Source of the DNA: Bugula neritina
Taxonomy: Eukaryota; Bryozoa; Gymnolaemata; Cheilostomatida; Bugulidae
Length of the DNA stretch: 64,000 nucleotides
NCBI GenBank assembly: GCA_964035545.1
Contig: OZ037766.1
Coordinates: 15,330,722 to 15,394,721 of the forward strand
Direction of reading: 5' to 3'
Below, one piece after another: positions 48,385 to 61,600 of this stretch; position 1 is the first letter of the stretch, and each line of letters starts with the position of its first letter. The notes beneath the pieces are model-generated. The model was not told the origin of the DNA. It was given only the letters and a program-made list of their open reading frames with translations, and did not search any database. The translations under genes were made by a program, and so were the position numbers.

Positions 48385-49560
48385 AATTAACTTCTCTACA
48401 ACAGACAACATGGATTCAGAAAAGGCATGTCTTGTGAAACACAACTCTGTGCCATATACCATGAGCTAGCAAAAACTAAGGAAACAATGAAAACAACACA
48501 CGCTGCGGTACTTGATTTTAGGAAGGCTTTTGACAAGGTGTCTCATGCTTTACTAATGTAAAAACTGAAACTAATACCAGAAATACACCCACAACTAGTA
48601 AAATGGATTCAAGATTTTTTGACATATAGAAAACAAAAAGTAGTTATTGAAGGAACATTTTCCTCGGAGTTAGAAGTGACCTCTGGGGTTCAACAAGGTT
48701 CAGTCCTAGGTACAAAACTATTTTTGCTATACATTAATGATCTTCCACTAAAATTAAACTGCAGTGTAAGCGTTTATGCTGATGATACCCCTCTGTACTA
48801 AGCTGTTGCCACAAAGAAAGATGCTGTGAGATTTCAGGACAACATCAATGCGGTACACAAATGGTCAGTTGATTGGAAAATGCCTTTTAACGAAGGTAAA
48901 TGCAAAATCATAGCTTTCGGCAATCAAAATTACAGACCTCTGCACAAGCTAGGAGAGGTAGAAATGGATTGGGTAGACACAACAACATACCTGGAGGTTG
49001 TAATGCAGTCAAACCTCATTATTATTAGCATATTACACTTAAAAATGATAAAGCCTCAATAATTCTGGGAGCAATTAAACTCATCCTACATGAGGTCCCG
49101 AGGGAAGGTAAGCTACTTGCTGACACTGGTTTGTGCCATCTCATATCGTGTGGAATGCAACACTAGTTCTGGAAATGCTACAGCAAAGGGCGGTTAAGTT
49201 TATTACTGGATTAAAGGGACGAGAAAGTGTCACTGAGGCATGCTCTCAGCTTGGCCTTCAGCCTCTCAAACAGAGGTGGAAGACTCACCGACTAAATCTT
49301 TTTATGAAAACTTTGCAGGGAGAAGAACACTTAATATGGCAATAGCATATGATGAAATTGCACGAGATTGCCAAAATATGGTAATAACCACTAGGTCTGC
49401 TGCTCGCGGTGAGCTAACATCTATATATGCAAACTCACAAGTATACCCTGTTAGTATCTTACCAAGAACCATTAGAGGCACCACAGAGACCATATAAAAA
49501 TCAACACAATTACCACTTAACCTGTAGTATACACTGTAAAATAAATGAGGCACTTCTATA
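48385..49560 (+). pseudogene. LINE reverse transcriptase fragment (CR1/Jockey-like), broken
   Basis: Translated pieces in order: [50 protein letters not shown], then the catalytic VYADDTPLY, thumb sequence WSVDWKMPFNEGKCK, and the terminal RAVKFITGLKGRESVTEACSQLGLQPL region. Stops at about 48558 and 48799 and a frame change near 49060 destroy the frame. The 5' part, including the endonuclease, is missing. It starts some 25-50 bp from the divergent ASB start codon. Confidence 0.88.
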
Positions 49561-49616
49561 ACATTGAGTGTTTCCAAGTGCTCTATGTCTTCATTCATTC
49601 ATTATGCAGTTAAAGC

Positions 49617-49740
49617 TATATTATTATTATTATTATTATTATAAGAATTATTATCATTATGAGTTTTTCCTTTTAGGTTTGCTTCCAAACCATAGGCTTT
49701 TATTTTTAATACTAATAATATAATAATAATAATAATAATA
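49617..49740. repeat. (ATT)n and (AAT)n microsatellites
   Basis: Two trinucleotide tracts (about 49617-49641 and 49705-49740). The second directly abuts the non-LTR element that begins at 49741. Confidence 0.93.
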
Positions 49741-51412
49741 ACACAACTGGAGTATCTTGGAGAAAAGATTGGAGGAATAGACATCAAGCGAGGAATTTTC
49801 CAAGGAGACTCTCTATCTCCACTCCTCTTTGTGACTGCTCTTATCCCTCTATCAATTTTAATGAGAGAAGCGGCTCAAGGATACAAATTTCGACAGGGCA
49901 GAAAAATAAACCATCTTCTATATATGGATGACTTGAAGCTATATGGGAAATCGAAGCCAGAACTGGAAGCTTTGGTGAACACTGCCAGGATCTTCACAAG
50001 AGATGTAGAAATGAAATTTGGGTTACAAAAATGTGCCACACTGGTTATGAAAAGAGGAAAGAAAATTGAAGACACAGGAATCACTATGCCCGATGAACAG
50101 GTAATCAAAGACCTGAATGAGGAGCCGTATAAGCATCTAGGAGTTCTTGAGACTGATAGAATAAAAATGGATGAAATGAAAGATAAAATCAGGAAGGAGT
50201 ACTATAGGCGAATAAGAAAAGTTCTGGAATCAAAACTGAATGGAGGGAATACGATCAAAGCAATAAACACTTGGGCAGTAGCAGCAGTGCGTTACACAGC
50301 TGGAATACTTGACTGGACTGTTGATGAACTAAAAGACATGGACAGAAAGACAAGGAAGCTTATGACAATAAATCGTGCCCTCCATCCAAGAGCAGATGTA
50401 GACAGGCTGTATGTTAGCAGAAGGGAAGGTGGAAGAGGGATGGTGTCAATTGAAGAATGTGTAAGGATTGAAGAATGCAGCATGTCAGATTACATAAAGA
50501 GGACATGCACTGATGGAGACACCACTCTGAATACCTTCCTAAAGGACAAAACAGCAATAGAAATCAAGAACGATAAATCGGTAGAAAGAACTGATGGGTG
50601 GAAAGAAAAGGATCTACATGGTCAGTACATCAGAAAGGTGGAGGACATGAAGACGTGCTCATGGAAATGGTTGAAATCTGGTTGGCTGAAAAAGGAAACA
50701 GAAGGGCTGCTGTTAGCTGCGCAAGATCAAGCACTCCCTACTAGAAATCATAAAGTAGCTATAATGAAAGAACAAGGTAGCAAGAAGTGTCGGATGTGTA
50801 ATGCAAGGGACGAGACTGTGGTGCATATACTGAGTGAATGTGAAAAGTTAGCACAAGGAGAATATAAGAAAAGACACGATCATGTGGCATCGATAATTCA
50901 CTGGGAGTTGTGTGAACTTCATGGATTTCAGAGAAGCAAAAATTGGTACGACCACCGAGCAGAATCAGTACTGGAGAATGACAATGTAAAAATATTGTGG
51001 GACTTCAACATACACACCGACAGAGTCATCGAAGCTAGGAGGCCTGATATAGTAGTAGTTGACAAGCGTAATGCTGAAACAACAATCATCGATATCGCAG
51101 TTCCTGGTGATTACAGAGTAAAAGAAAAAGAATCAGAGAAGATAGAAAAATATCAGGATTTAGCACTAGAGTTAACCCGCCTTTGGAAAATATCAACAAA
51201 AGTCATCCCCATTGTAATTGGAGCCCTTGGAGCTTCACTCAAGACTGTAGACTGGATGGCACTACTTGGAGTAGCTGAAAACAAATACCTACTGATTCAG
51301 CAGACAGCCTTACTAGGATCAGCTCACATCTTGAGGAAAGTTCTATCCATCCCAGCCTAGTGGAACTAGGCCGATGGTAGAAGGTTACACCAGCTAAAAG
51401 CTGTGATACAAC
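49741..51412 (+). mobile_element. 5'-truncated non-LTR retrotransposon of R4/Dong/HERO type
   Basis: The frame is open from 49741 to the stop at 51360. It starts in the RT palm (RGIFQGDSLSPLLF), with the catalytic site LLYMDDLKLYG soon after, then the thumb region. A CX2CX8HX4C knuckle (CRMC..HILSEC) lies at about residue 320 counting from 49831. A restriction-like endonuclease signature follows, RRPDIVVVDKR then IIDIAVP, near residues 402-425. This order (RT, CCHC, PD-D/E endonuclease at the C-terminus) defines the R2/R4/HERO group, which often has sequence-specific targets. The 5' portion (N-terminal domain and RT fingers) is lost, so it cannot move on its own. Confidence 0.88.
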
Positions 51413-51690
51413 CAATAATAATAATAATAATAATAGCAGACAGCCTTACTAGGATCAGCTCACATCTTGAGGAAAGTTCTATCCATCCCAGCCTAGTGGA
51501 GCTAGGCCGATGGTAGAAGGTTACACCAGCTAAAAGCTGTGATACAACCAATAATAATAATAATAATAATAATAGCAGACAGCCTTACTAGGATCAGCTC
51601 ACATCTTGAGGAAAGTTCTATCCATCCCAGCCTAGTGGAACTAGGCCGATGGTAGAAGGTTACACCAGCTAAAAGCTGTGATACAACCAA
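51299..51690 (+). repeat. Three tandem copies of the element's 3' end, each with an (AAT)n tail
   Basis: A unit of about 138 bp starting GCAGACAGCCTTACTAGG and ending GTGATACAACCAATAATAAT occurs at about 51299, 51436 and 51575. The copies differ at a single base or so plus tail length. Confidence 0.92.
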
Positions 51691-53200
51691 TAATAATAGC
51701 AATAGCAACACTAAGGGTAAGTCTAAGACTAATGCTAATAATAAAGTAAATGTAAATCTAATACTAATACTAATAGTAATAGTAATACTAATACTAATAG
51801 CAATAGTCAATAGTCATGGTGACAGCCACATTTACACTCACAGTCACAGTGATACTCGCATCGGTACTGATACTGAAAGTTAAGCTCAATCTGAATCTGA
51901 GACTGATGGCTAGTAATAATAACATTAAATTTATTTCCTAATCATTTAATTTATTAATAAATTATCATAATCTATACAATATGAATACATAAAATTTTAA
52001 TATTACCTAATTAAAATAATTACAGTTACTGTTGGTCATAGTGATAGTGTTTCTAAGTAGTAAGTGTTACACTTATACTCATAGTCATACTCATAGTGAT
52101 AGTGGTACTCATAATCATACTGAGTCTGATATGAATATAAATTAATATTATAATTATTTCAATAGGAATATGATTGTTTGAATTAAAATATCAAATTCAA
52201 TATGAACTAGAATATTAATATGAATATATGAAATTGAATATTAAATTCAAAATGAATATCAATTAAAATATTATTGTTATTTAATTCTATCACTAATAGT
52301 AATATTAATAATTATAATATTATTATAATTATTTATTATAATTTAAATTATGATTCGACATAGTTTTTTACTTTTACTAAATATTATATGAAATAATTAT
52401 TACTATAACTATTATTATTATCGATAATATTAATAATGATAACAAATATCAACCTTTGATTGCTATTATTTATATTTATTGCAAAAGTTAAATAATAAAT
52501 ATTTATATTCATAATTTCATATTGCTGTTGGGATATAAATATAAGTCGAGGGGTTATCTTACACAAGAGGGAAAATATTATACGTTTTAAAAACGGGAGT
52601 TATCGTAATAATGTCATAAGAAACATCAAGTCGGCCTAGTTCTGGTTAATTCTCTCATTGAAGAAGTACGGAGAAGAGACAACTTTGAGCAATAACGCAT
52701 AAAAAGAAATGTTTCAACTTCATATAGCCTGTGATACAAGTTATATTTGTAATACTAGTCAGTGGACGAGAGCGTCATACTGGTTGCACGGCTGTACCGG
52801 ACCAAAGCTAAGGTTGTCCAGCAAAGGGAATTCCCCCAAGTTGGAATTTTAGCTAAACTAAAGATTGCGTAGGCCATACTTGGTCTGCACTGAGCTTAAC
52901 TTTCAGCTTTGAAAAATCGTCATGGAGAGTTCGTTCGCCATAATGCGTTGAAAGTAATAATGTTCGGTTTGCTCAAAATTTTTGTTATAGCTTCAACAAC
53001 CTAAACTACTCGTACTTGGTGACATCGGCGGAAAACCTAACGGGTTAACCACTGACAGCAATCATCAGGTATGGCCGTCACCCTTACAGTCAGTGTTACT
53101 CTTACAGTTACACTTACTGTCAGTGTCAGCCAGAGTCAGCTTTTAATGACAGTTGCACTTGCTGTTAGACTTAGTGCTACTATTTCACTTTTTATCGTAT
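51691..53200. repeat. Decayed tri-/hexanucleotide simple sequence
   Basis: Long cryptic repeats: AATACTAATAGT-like runs (51690-51800), CACAGTCACAGTGATACT-like runs (51820-51900 and 52070-52130), AATATTAAT-type AT-rich sequence (51910-52560), and again TTACAGTCAGTGTTACTC-like runs (53090-53160). No gene. Confidence 0.7.
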
Positions 53201-55600
53201 GACTTTCATTGTTGGTGTGAGTATGGTTAACTTACACGTTGTAATATAAATATAAAATAATGAATTTACTGTGAGAATGAGTGTATCCATGTTACACCTA
53301 CTCAGTTTGAGTTAGTCATAGTGATAGTCAGATAGTGTCACTGTCTATCATTATGATTATGCATTAAATTTAATGTATCAGTTATCATTATATTGATGTT
53401 TATAATGATAATGGATTGTTATTATCATTATGGTAAACATAATTGTGTTTGAGAGCTGTAGATAAGCAAAGGGTACATTGTTAGGGTATGTGTTTTATGG
53501 CCGCCTTGAGATAACTTGAATAGACTAATATATTGTAATTATAATATGTTCTAATGGTAGTAAAATAGTCAAGTACGCTGTTGAATATGCTTTAAAGATG
53601 TCTGTTAAAATTTAGTGTTGCTAATGTAAGATGAGCCCTAATCCTAATCAATCAATCAGCTGTTACAATGGGAAATCTCCTAGTCCTATCATCAGCGACT
53701 TAACGACCATTTAGCATCAGCTTCTCGTCACTTGCGTTCATATTAAGTAAAGTTTCAAACCAAAACTGGCTGTCCATGTTCAAGTGGAAGCAGTTCTTGT
53801 GCTGCCTCTTTGCAGCTCTGTTATATCTCCTGTTTTTTTCTAACTTTCAACGATCTTCGCTCGATGTTGTTTGCTGATCAAACTTGTATTAGAGTAACAT
53901 GGTGTTGGTTGGTCATCCAAGAAGTCTCTCTATGGAACTGTATTTCAGACACTCAGTAGAGGTATTCATGCATTCTCATAATCCTCAAGTTTGTTTACTA
54001 AAAGTGCTGAAGTAACACTTACTAGTTATCAAAGTTGATATCAATGATGGGAGGGTATTATTTTCTCACTTCACGCTTATTTTTGTTGAGGACCTTGGAC
54101 TCTAATCATCTATGTTTCATTTTGTTGCATGTTCTTTAGTAATAGGCACTTGGCATATTTTAGTCTACAAATATGCTTCCAAATACCAAAGATCACTTTT
54201 TTGACCTTGTGGGAAATGGATTTCACAGGTTTGGCTGCCGTCAGTCTCTAACTTCCTGGTAACTCTTTCACTTGTTCCAAACTGGGTTACTACTACTTAG
54301 TTGTGGGAAATTAGCTAGATAGTAGCCCAGGTTTATGTCAACAAGATGAACGTTGAACAGAGGTGTTTTATGTTTGTCATGAAAAAGATCAATTTTTTAG
54401 CTGTATAGGCTCAAAGTCCTTACGTGTCGCCATATTTTGCTGTCTGCAGCCTCTCTACCTTTTCAGGTATTCATATTTATCAACCTAATCAGTACCATTT
54501 TTTTTCGGTCAGTTAGTGAATGCCCTCAGATATTATATATAGCTGGACTGAGTTGTGATTTTATGTTATTATCTTGTAAGTATTGAAGTTTTGGCAGTAT
54601 TAGTAAGAGTGCTGAATGTTAATAAATGACTGTTAAATTTAGTATCAGTTGTTTGTCTTAACAGTTTTTGCCCACTACTGTAAACGTAATGTTCTTCACA
54701 AGGTGGCGGACACCTGGTCCTACTAATATCCATACATGACCCAGTGAATCTGCCGTTTTTATATTAACTTAGCACATTTATGGTACGCTGCCCTGTATAA
54801 GTAAGGAGTAGAAGGAAATTTTGACACTCTTCTAACTCATATTGCCATGCGTGGTTTTATCTGCATTTCCTAGCTTGGATCTTGCCGTGCAGCCTCAGCT
54901 ATGCACCTCTTTTAATGAAGATCTGTTCTACATAGTGGGGGCCACTATCTCTATCAGATCTTGATAAATAGTATGATTCTTTTAAATAGTGAACAAATGT
55001 CAGCATTGTTTCTTCCTAGTCATCACAATCTATGTAATATATTTTCTAGTATAGTAGTTGGTATTAAAAGTGATTCCGATTCTAAATGTTAGGTTACTGT
55101 AAATTTGTTATGTTTTGTGTTGCATGGTAAATAATAATATAATGTATACTTAGTTTGCATGTTATTACTGTAATGATAGAGCACCAGGTGAAAACTGAGC
55201 AGTAAGTAAAACATAGGAATGAGTAAATACATGTAATACTAATTGATTAGTAAGCAGTTTGCTTGAGAATGGTTGACACAATACTAATTGATGTAATGAG
55301 TATATAATATGGGAACAACTATGCTATGGAACTAGGCTGCAAGCTAGGTTTGAATGTAATTGTAAACTTTTGTATCAAAACTTTTTTTAAGTCATACTAC
55401 AATAACGGAATTTACTATTATTTTCAACTTGCTGGTGAAAATCACATAACCTAAATGTGAAGCCATCTTTATAATAAAGCTTCTATTGGCTATGAACATT
55501 TATTTTACTGTAAATTTTGTAATTGGAATAGAAGTACTTTATTTTTGAGTTCATGAGCTTCCCCAATTTCTGAAAAAAACTTTTAGTAATATTTTAATCC
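53200..55600. other. Intergenic region upstream of the RNF213-like gene
   Basis: No coding region, RNA gene or transposon recognised. A non-coding first exon and the promoter of the downstream gene could lie here, because its first coding exon starts with a splice acceptor. Confidence 0.45.
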
Positions 55601-55623
55601 ATAACTTGCTTTTGGTTAAAGGA

Positions 55624-58600
55624 ATGATGGAGGCTGATGCCTCTTTTTCCTGTCCACATTGCAATGAAGTTTTGGAGACAAGGAATGGAAAGCCCCCTAA
55701 GTTCTGTTCAGAATGTGGTGAATCAATAGAGATAGCCAGCCCGAAGCCAGAGCTGTTTTGTCCAGAGTGTAGTACTGAACGGACAGTTAACAGTAAAACT
55801 GGAGCTTTGGGGAAGTTTTGCAGCGAGTGTAGCTACAAATTCTCACCAGGTAGCGTGATTTACTCTTACTATTTATATTTAATTGACCTGTGTATGTGTA
55901 TGATTATTGCTATTATATATTGTCATATTGTTTAATATTGACTTTCATTCCATCTGTTTTGTAGAAGGTGCAAGTAAAACCGTCAAAGTCCTGTCTAGTT
56001 CTAAAGTCCCTGGCACTGTTCTTACCACCACTGATGGCTCTCTTGAAACCGATAAGTGTGAAGTGTAAGTATATTCAGTGTTCGTAAGTCTGTAGATTCT
56101 TTACAAATATCAACGTCTTACAAGGCTTAAACACACTAAAATCTAAACAATATTCTGAACAGTTTAGACTTGATATCAACACAACCGTTGAGAGTGGAAG
56201 CGCGATATATATCAGTAATAATTCTATAATAATATAATAATAGTAATAATATCTATAGCTGTATTTTATGCTGCATTTACTGAAATATTTTCTCTTTTGA
56301 GTTAAATGTCACATTTTAATAACAGGCCTGCTCATAGCTTCACAACTTCCTTTAATCAATTTTGCTTTGAGTAAGTAACTGAAATTTCAAACAAGTTTGA
56401 AGGGTTGCAAAAAAAGTTTACTTTGGAGAAGAAATATGATTATTTATGCAATATATTTCTAATTAGGTTAAGTTAAGTTCACATTTTCACAATTGTCTCT
56501 TTAAATGATTCACAGCAGATGTTAATTATAGAAACCGCTCTATCTAGCAACCATTCAATTTTTTCAGTTTATTCACAGTTCATGCTTAATAAAAATAAAA
56601 TTTATCCGGTATAGCATTTAGTGTCCATTTAAAAATAAATGTTAGAATATGTTTTCATTGAGCAGGCAGAAGTCTACAGCTACTAGTGTTGCACCATCTG
56701 TAACTGAATCAAAGAGAGATTCTTCAGGTAAGCATTTCCTGGCAAGCATACCAGTTCGTTTATTATTGAAAGTGTATATGCCTGTTAGGCAACAGGTCAA
56801 GGTTACCTTTTAGTTAGCTATAATGACCCTAAAGTCAGACAGTTTTTTAATTTTTGTATGTATTTGTAATTTATCTCCACATTAGCTTGTATTCTTATCA
56901 TGTCATGTAGTATGTTATTTATAGTATATAGTAAAGGGTTAGTTGGTGTCTACAGCACTAGATGTCAACTGAGCAGTGAGTAAGTAGTCATACGTAAGCA
57001 GAAGTGACTACAATGATGTGAGGTCCTCACTTGTCCTAGCGGCTAGTCTATCAATGATGTGTGGTACTAATTGAATAATGCACAATGTACACAATACTGG
57101 CAGACAACATACTAATCAATTATTTATTGATATTATGTTATAGGAATAAGATCATTATTGAACAATTACAACTATGTGGTTTTAATTATATACTTCTCTT
57201 GTAAATTCACCTTTCTTGAATTGGATTTTTGCGACATAAGACACAGCTTGCAATATCTGAGTTAGTGACTGTGGGCAACTTTTCTTTATGCATAGTCTAG
57301 TGAATGCAAGGTAGTGTTGTTTTTGCATTAAATTCATTATATTATGTCAATTGTTCCAATTTATTGCTCAAAGACAATAAGTTAGTATATTTGTTCAAAT
57401 GACTATAACAGATCTACAGTTGAATACTTTAAAGAACAGTTTAGTTTATTTTCGGAGTTAATGCAAATTCAAGCAACTAAAGGCATTTAAATAAACATGG
57501 GTATCACAAAGCTATTGGTTTTTAAAGCATGTGCACTTGTTGGTTTGCAGTCAACTATGAAGTTTAACTATTACATAAAAGTTCATAATTGTATAACACA
57601 AGTTGTATACTCTTTTATTACCTAGCTAAATATAATGTTGTTGTAGCTGGAGATGCACCAATCAAATCAGTGGAAACAAACCAAGGGCTGACAAATCCAA
57701 ATAAAAAACAACCTCTAACAGCTGACATCATCCAAAACAATGCAGACGTACCATACAAAGATGCCAGGGAGCTTAAAGAGACTACCTACAGTGAAAAACA
57801 GTCTGATAAAAGCATTCCAAGCCTTGGTAAACCAGAGAACTCCACCAGCAATGCTGAGGCTAATAATGTTCAGATTGTCAATAAATCAGACAAGATCCCC
57901 TTCAACGAAAGGAAACCAGAGGAAACTTTAGTAAGTCAAAGTAATTTAGACCAAACCAGTTCAGTTGAACAAACATCAAACTTGCCATCAGCTCTTGCCA
58001 CACCCAGCAGCAAGACTGACAACGTCCTCTCTTCAGATGAAGATCAGTCGGAAATAAAAACAACTTCAGGCTCATGCAAAGTTGGAAGGAAGACTTCAAC
58101 TAGTTCAGACGGTGAAGAGTTTCATGATGCTCCTGATGCGTGGCATTCAGCTGAATCTACTTCTACTGCAGGTGCAGTTAATACTGTCCTATCAAAACCT
58201 GGTGTTTACAGTTCTGACATCAGGCATAATATTGCCAAATCTACCACAGAAAAGGAAGCACCCTCTTTAACCTCTACTCAGCAAGGTGCACTTTCTACAC
58301 TCACCTCTGAAAAAGATTCACCCTCTGCAGGCTTTACAGAGAAAAAAGCTTCTCTTACAAACCTTACAGAACAATACTCACCATCTACAGACGTCACAGG
58401 AAAAAGAGCAAGTACCACAGGGAAGGAAGCTCCCTCTTCAACTACCACAGGGAAGGAAGCTCCCTCTTCAACTACCACAGGGGAGAAAGCTCTCTCTGCC
58501 TCTACCACAGGGAAGGAAACCCCCTCTGCAACTACCACAAAAGAAGATGCTTCTTCTACAGAAACAAAACCTGTCTTTGGTTTAAAAAGTGATCCTCAAG

Positions 58601-61600
58601 GTATGCCTATGCTGTCTTTTAGTAGCAGTTGCAAAGATTTCTATTGTATATTTTTATTTTCTTGTTGATTTGATGTTTACAGTTTTAATTGCTAAGCAAA
58701 TTGATATTCTTTTAGGATCATTTGCTGCTAAAACTTTGCATTGCAATTAAACCCCCAGTAAAAAGAAGATTGTGAAAGTACAGGCTATAGATACAGGCCT
58801 TAATAATAAGGAATAAAATGCATGTGTAGTTTATTATGTTTTTCAATATTGGATGGTTAAATATGCAGTTGTAGTTACTATAAAGTGCTAAATACGAAAA
58901 AATTCACTTATTATTTAGCCTGCCACAGCATACTGACTATTTTAAAGTGATGCAATTGTTACTCTTATTTATGTAGTAGTTTTAGATTTTTGAATACAAA
59001 CAAATAATTAGGAAAGGTAATGATAGCATTGTAAACATATTTTCTGTAGTTTCGAATGTTTTTTTAGTAAATGTAAATTTGATGCATTCATTAGAGCATA
59101 ATTAAATTATTGAATAAATTGTTATACATTATACCACTATTGTATGTGTTTTTGCTTTTATTATAGGTCCAGTTGCAAATTATACCAGAAGTAAAGTAAG
59201 GGATACACCTATGGATACTTCCCAAGACTTTGCCAATGGTACTAAATCAATCTGATTCATAAGATTCGGCAAGAATAAATTGTAATCGGATTTGCCAAGG
59301 CCTAATCATTAGCTTTAATGTTTTGGTTGCTTGTGTGTTCACACCTTATATGCTTTCAATTGTTGTTTATACCTAACCATTAAGGTTTTTTGATAAAATA
59401 TAACCATATTACTAACAGTACTAGCGAATTTGACCTGTTTTTCTAAAGTAATTTAGCTGTTGTTTTTATGATTAATTATAACCAGAAGTATCATTGAAGT
59501 GGAAATCTAGCCTTGATGGATTGTGTAGAATGAGTTCTGTACATGAAACATAGTTGGCATTAAATGTATTTCTACTATGCTGTTTGCACTACCACTTGAT
59601 AGCCACAAAGTATGTTTTATTGTTTCAGATTTAATTGACCTTCATGTTTGTTGGTTGTTGAATTGCCTTTTATAGTCTTTCAAATCTCACTTTAAATCTG
59701 TTTTTAAATAATGTTGTTAGTTTTGCCTGTTGAAATTTTAAAATTAATAATCAAATACATAGCATTAATTTTTTACGCTTATAAAAAATTTTAAATAACA
59801 AATTGAAAGAATAATCAAATGCTTAACTTGTAAATAAAATTATCCGCTTCTAAGCTAATAATTTTGTTGCTTTCCCTATTGTTGTGTTTAAAATTTTGAA
59901 GTCAGACAGAGTTTCTAAGTTATCTGGAATTTTCTCTGATTTTATTTACAGATCTCACTGACATCGAACTAAATGTGGTGTCTAGTTTTATGGAATTGGA
60001 TGAAAGTCTCGCACAGTTGGATATGCTAAGACAAGATGGCAAGGTCACTTTCAAAGACGAAGAAGAATCTTTTGTCATAAAAGCATTGGGTGATTTTCGA
60101 AAACGAAAAAAAGATTTTGACAAACACCAAAGAACTGCAATTGGCATAGAAGTTGTTAATGGAATGAGAAATGATTTCAACAAGTGGTCAAAAAAGCTAA
60201 ATACCGTGTTCGAAAGAAATCACTTGAAGCAGGTATGTAAAAATATTTAAAAACCTGCTATAAAAAACATTATCTGAAATACAGAAAAACTTTCTCATTA
60301 ACTGTTCACAATATTTTTTGATAAAACAATTTACATTATGTACAGCTGAAAGAAATCATAATTATTGTATAAACCGTTAACACTTCTAATTTGTGTACTC
60401 GTGTTATGTTGAATAATGAGCTGATAAAGGGCTCTATTTTATGTGTGTAGACATCTGTTCAAGAGCTACCTCGTCCCTCTACAAGAAATCCTACTCGAGC
60501 TACAGCTTCTGCTGCTAATACAAAGTAGGTGTCTGTTGAATGGTTGAAAAAAGACTCCCATCTAAGTGGCTTATATTTCTTTTATTCTAACAAATGCAAT
60601 TGATATGATTTTTTTTAAAAACGTCAAATTTACATAACCATTTTATTATTGATAACTAAGACAGAGTTAATGCCTATTTTTACATTTGAATCTAACTACT
60701 GCAAATGTCTTGTATTTTGTGATGTATAATTTATGCATTTTTTAAAATAATTTTTATGAAAAGAAATTGCTACTTATATTTACAATATTCATTTTAATGG
60801 CAGAGTAATGCAAGGGATTGAGTAGGTTTTAAAATGTTACTAAGATGTTATGTTTATTGTTTCTTCTTCCTACCTTTTAATGGCTGAGTCTATTCAAATA
60901 TTGGCTAATGTTTAGGCAACCAAATCAAGGAACCAAGCTGTTCACTTTCAAGGCTGTTTTGTCAGAAGAAGTAGAGAAATCATTGAAACTAGTTGGGTCT
61001 AAGCCCCAGTTAAGAATTCACAGTAAAAGGGATTGGGAAAAGCCCGTTGCTGCACTTGAATTTCGGTAAGTGTTTGATGATAATTTTATGTGATGTGATT
61101 ATACAAGTTTATATTGCGCACTGGAAAATATTTGTTTGCTGAAATATATTAAGTTTTATTTTATAATTTGAAGCCTTGTTTTCAAATAAAAAACCAACTA
61201 TGTAACTTTTATTTTTAGTGATGGCATATGGACTGGGCATTTGGAACTTGATTCACATGCCTTCATACAATACAAATACGTTTTGTATGTAAACAATGAG
61301 ATGATATATGAATGGCTTGGCGAGAGAAAATACGTGAAAGGCCCTATAAACAGGATACTTTGTGTTTCAGGCAAGGCATAAATCACCATTCATGGTTTTC
61401 TAATGATTTTATAGTTCCAAGTTACCTAAAACTATACTAACTAGGCCTAAGTTTACTCGCAACTTTCTCTCATAGTATTTGATACCTGATGGATTGTGTT
61501 GGAAATGTTGAAATAATAATTTAGCTTCAAAAAATAATATACATTAGCTATGAAAATTCGTCACAATTTTATTAGTTCATGCTTAGTCCTTTATCTCAAC

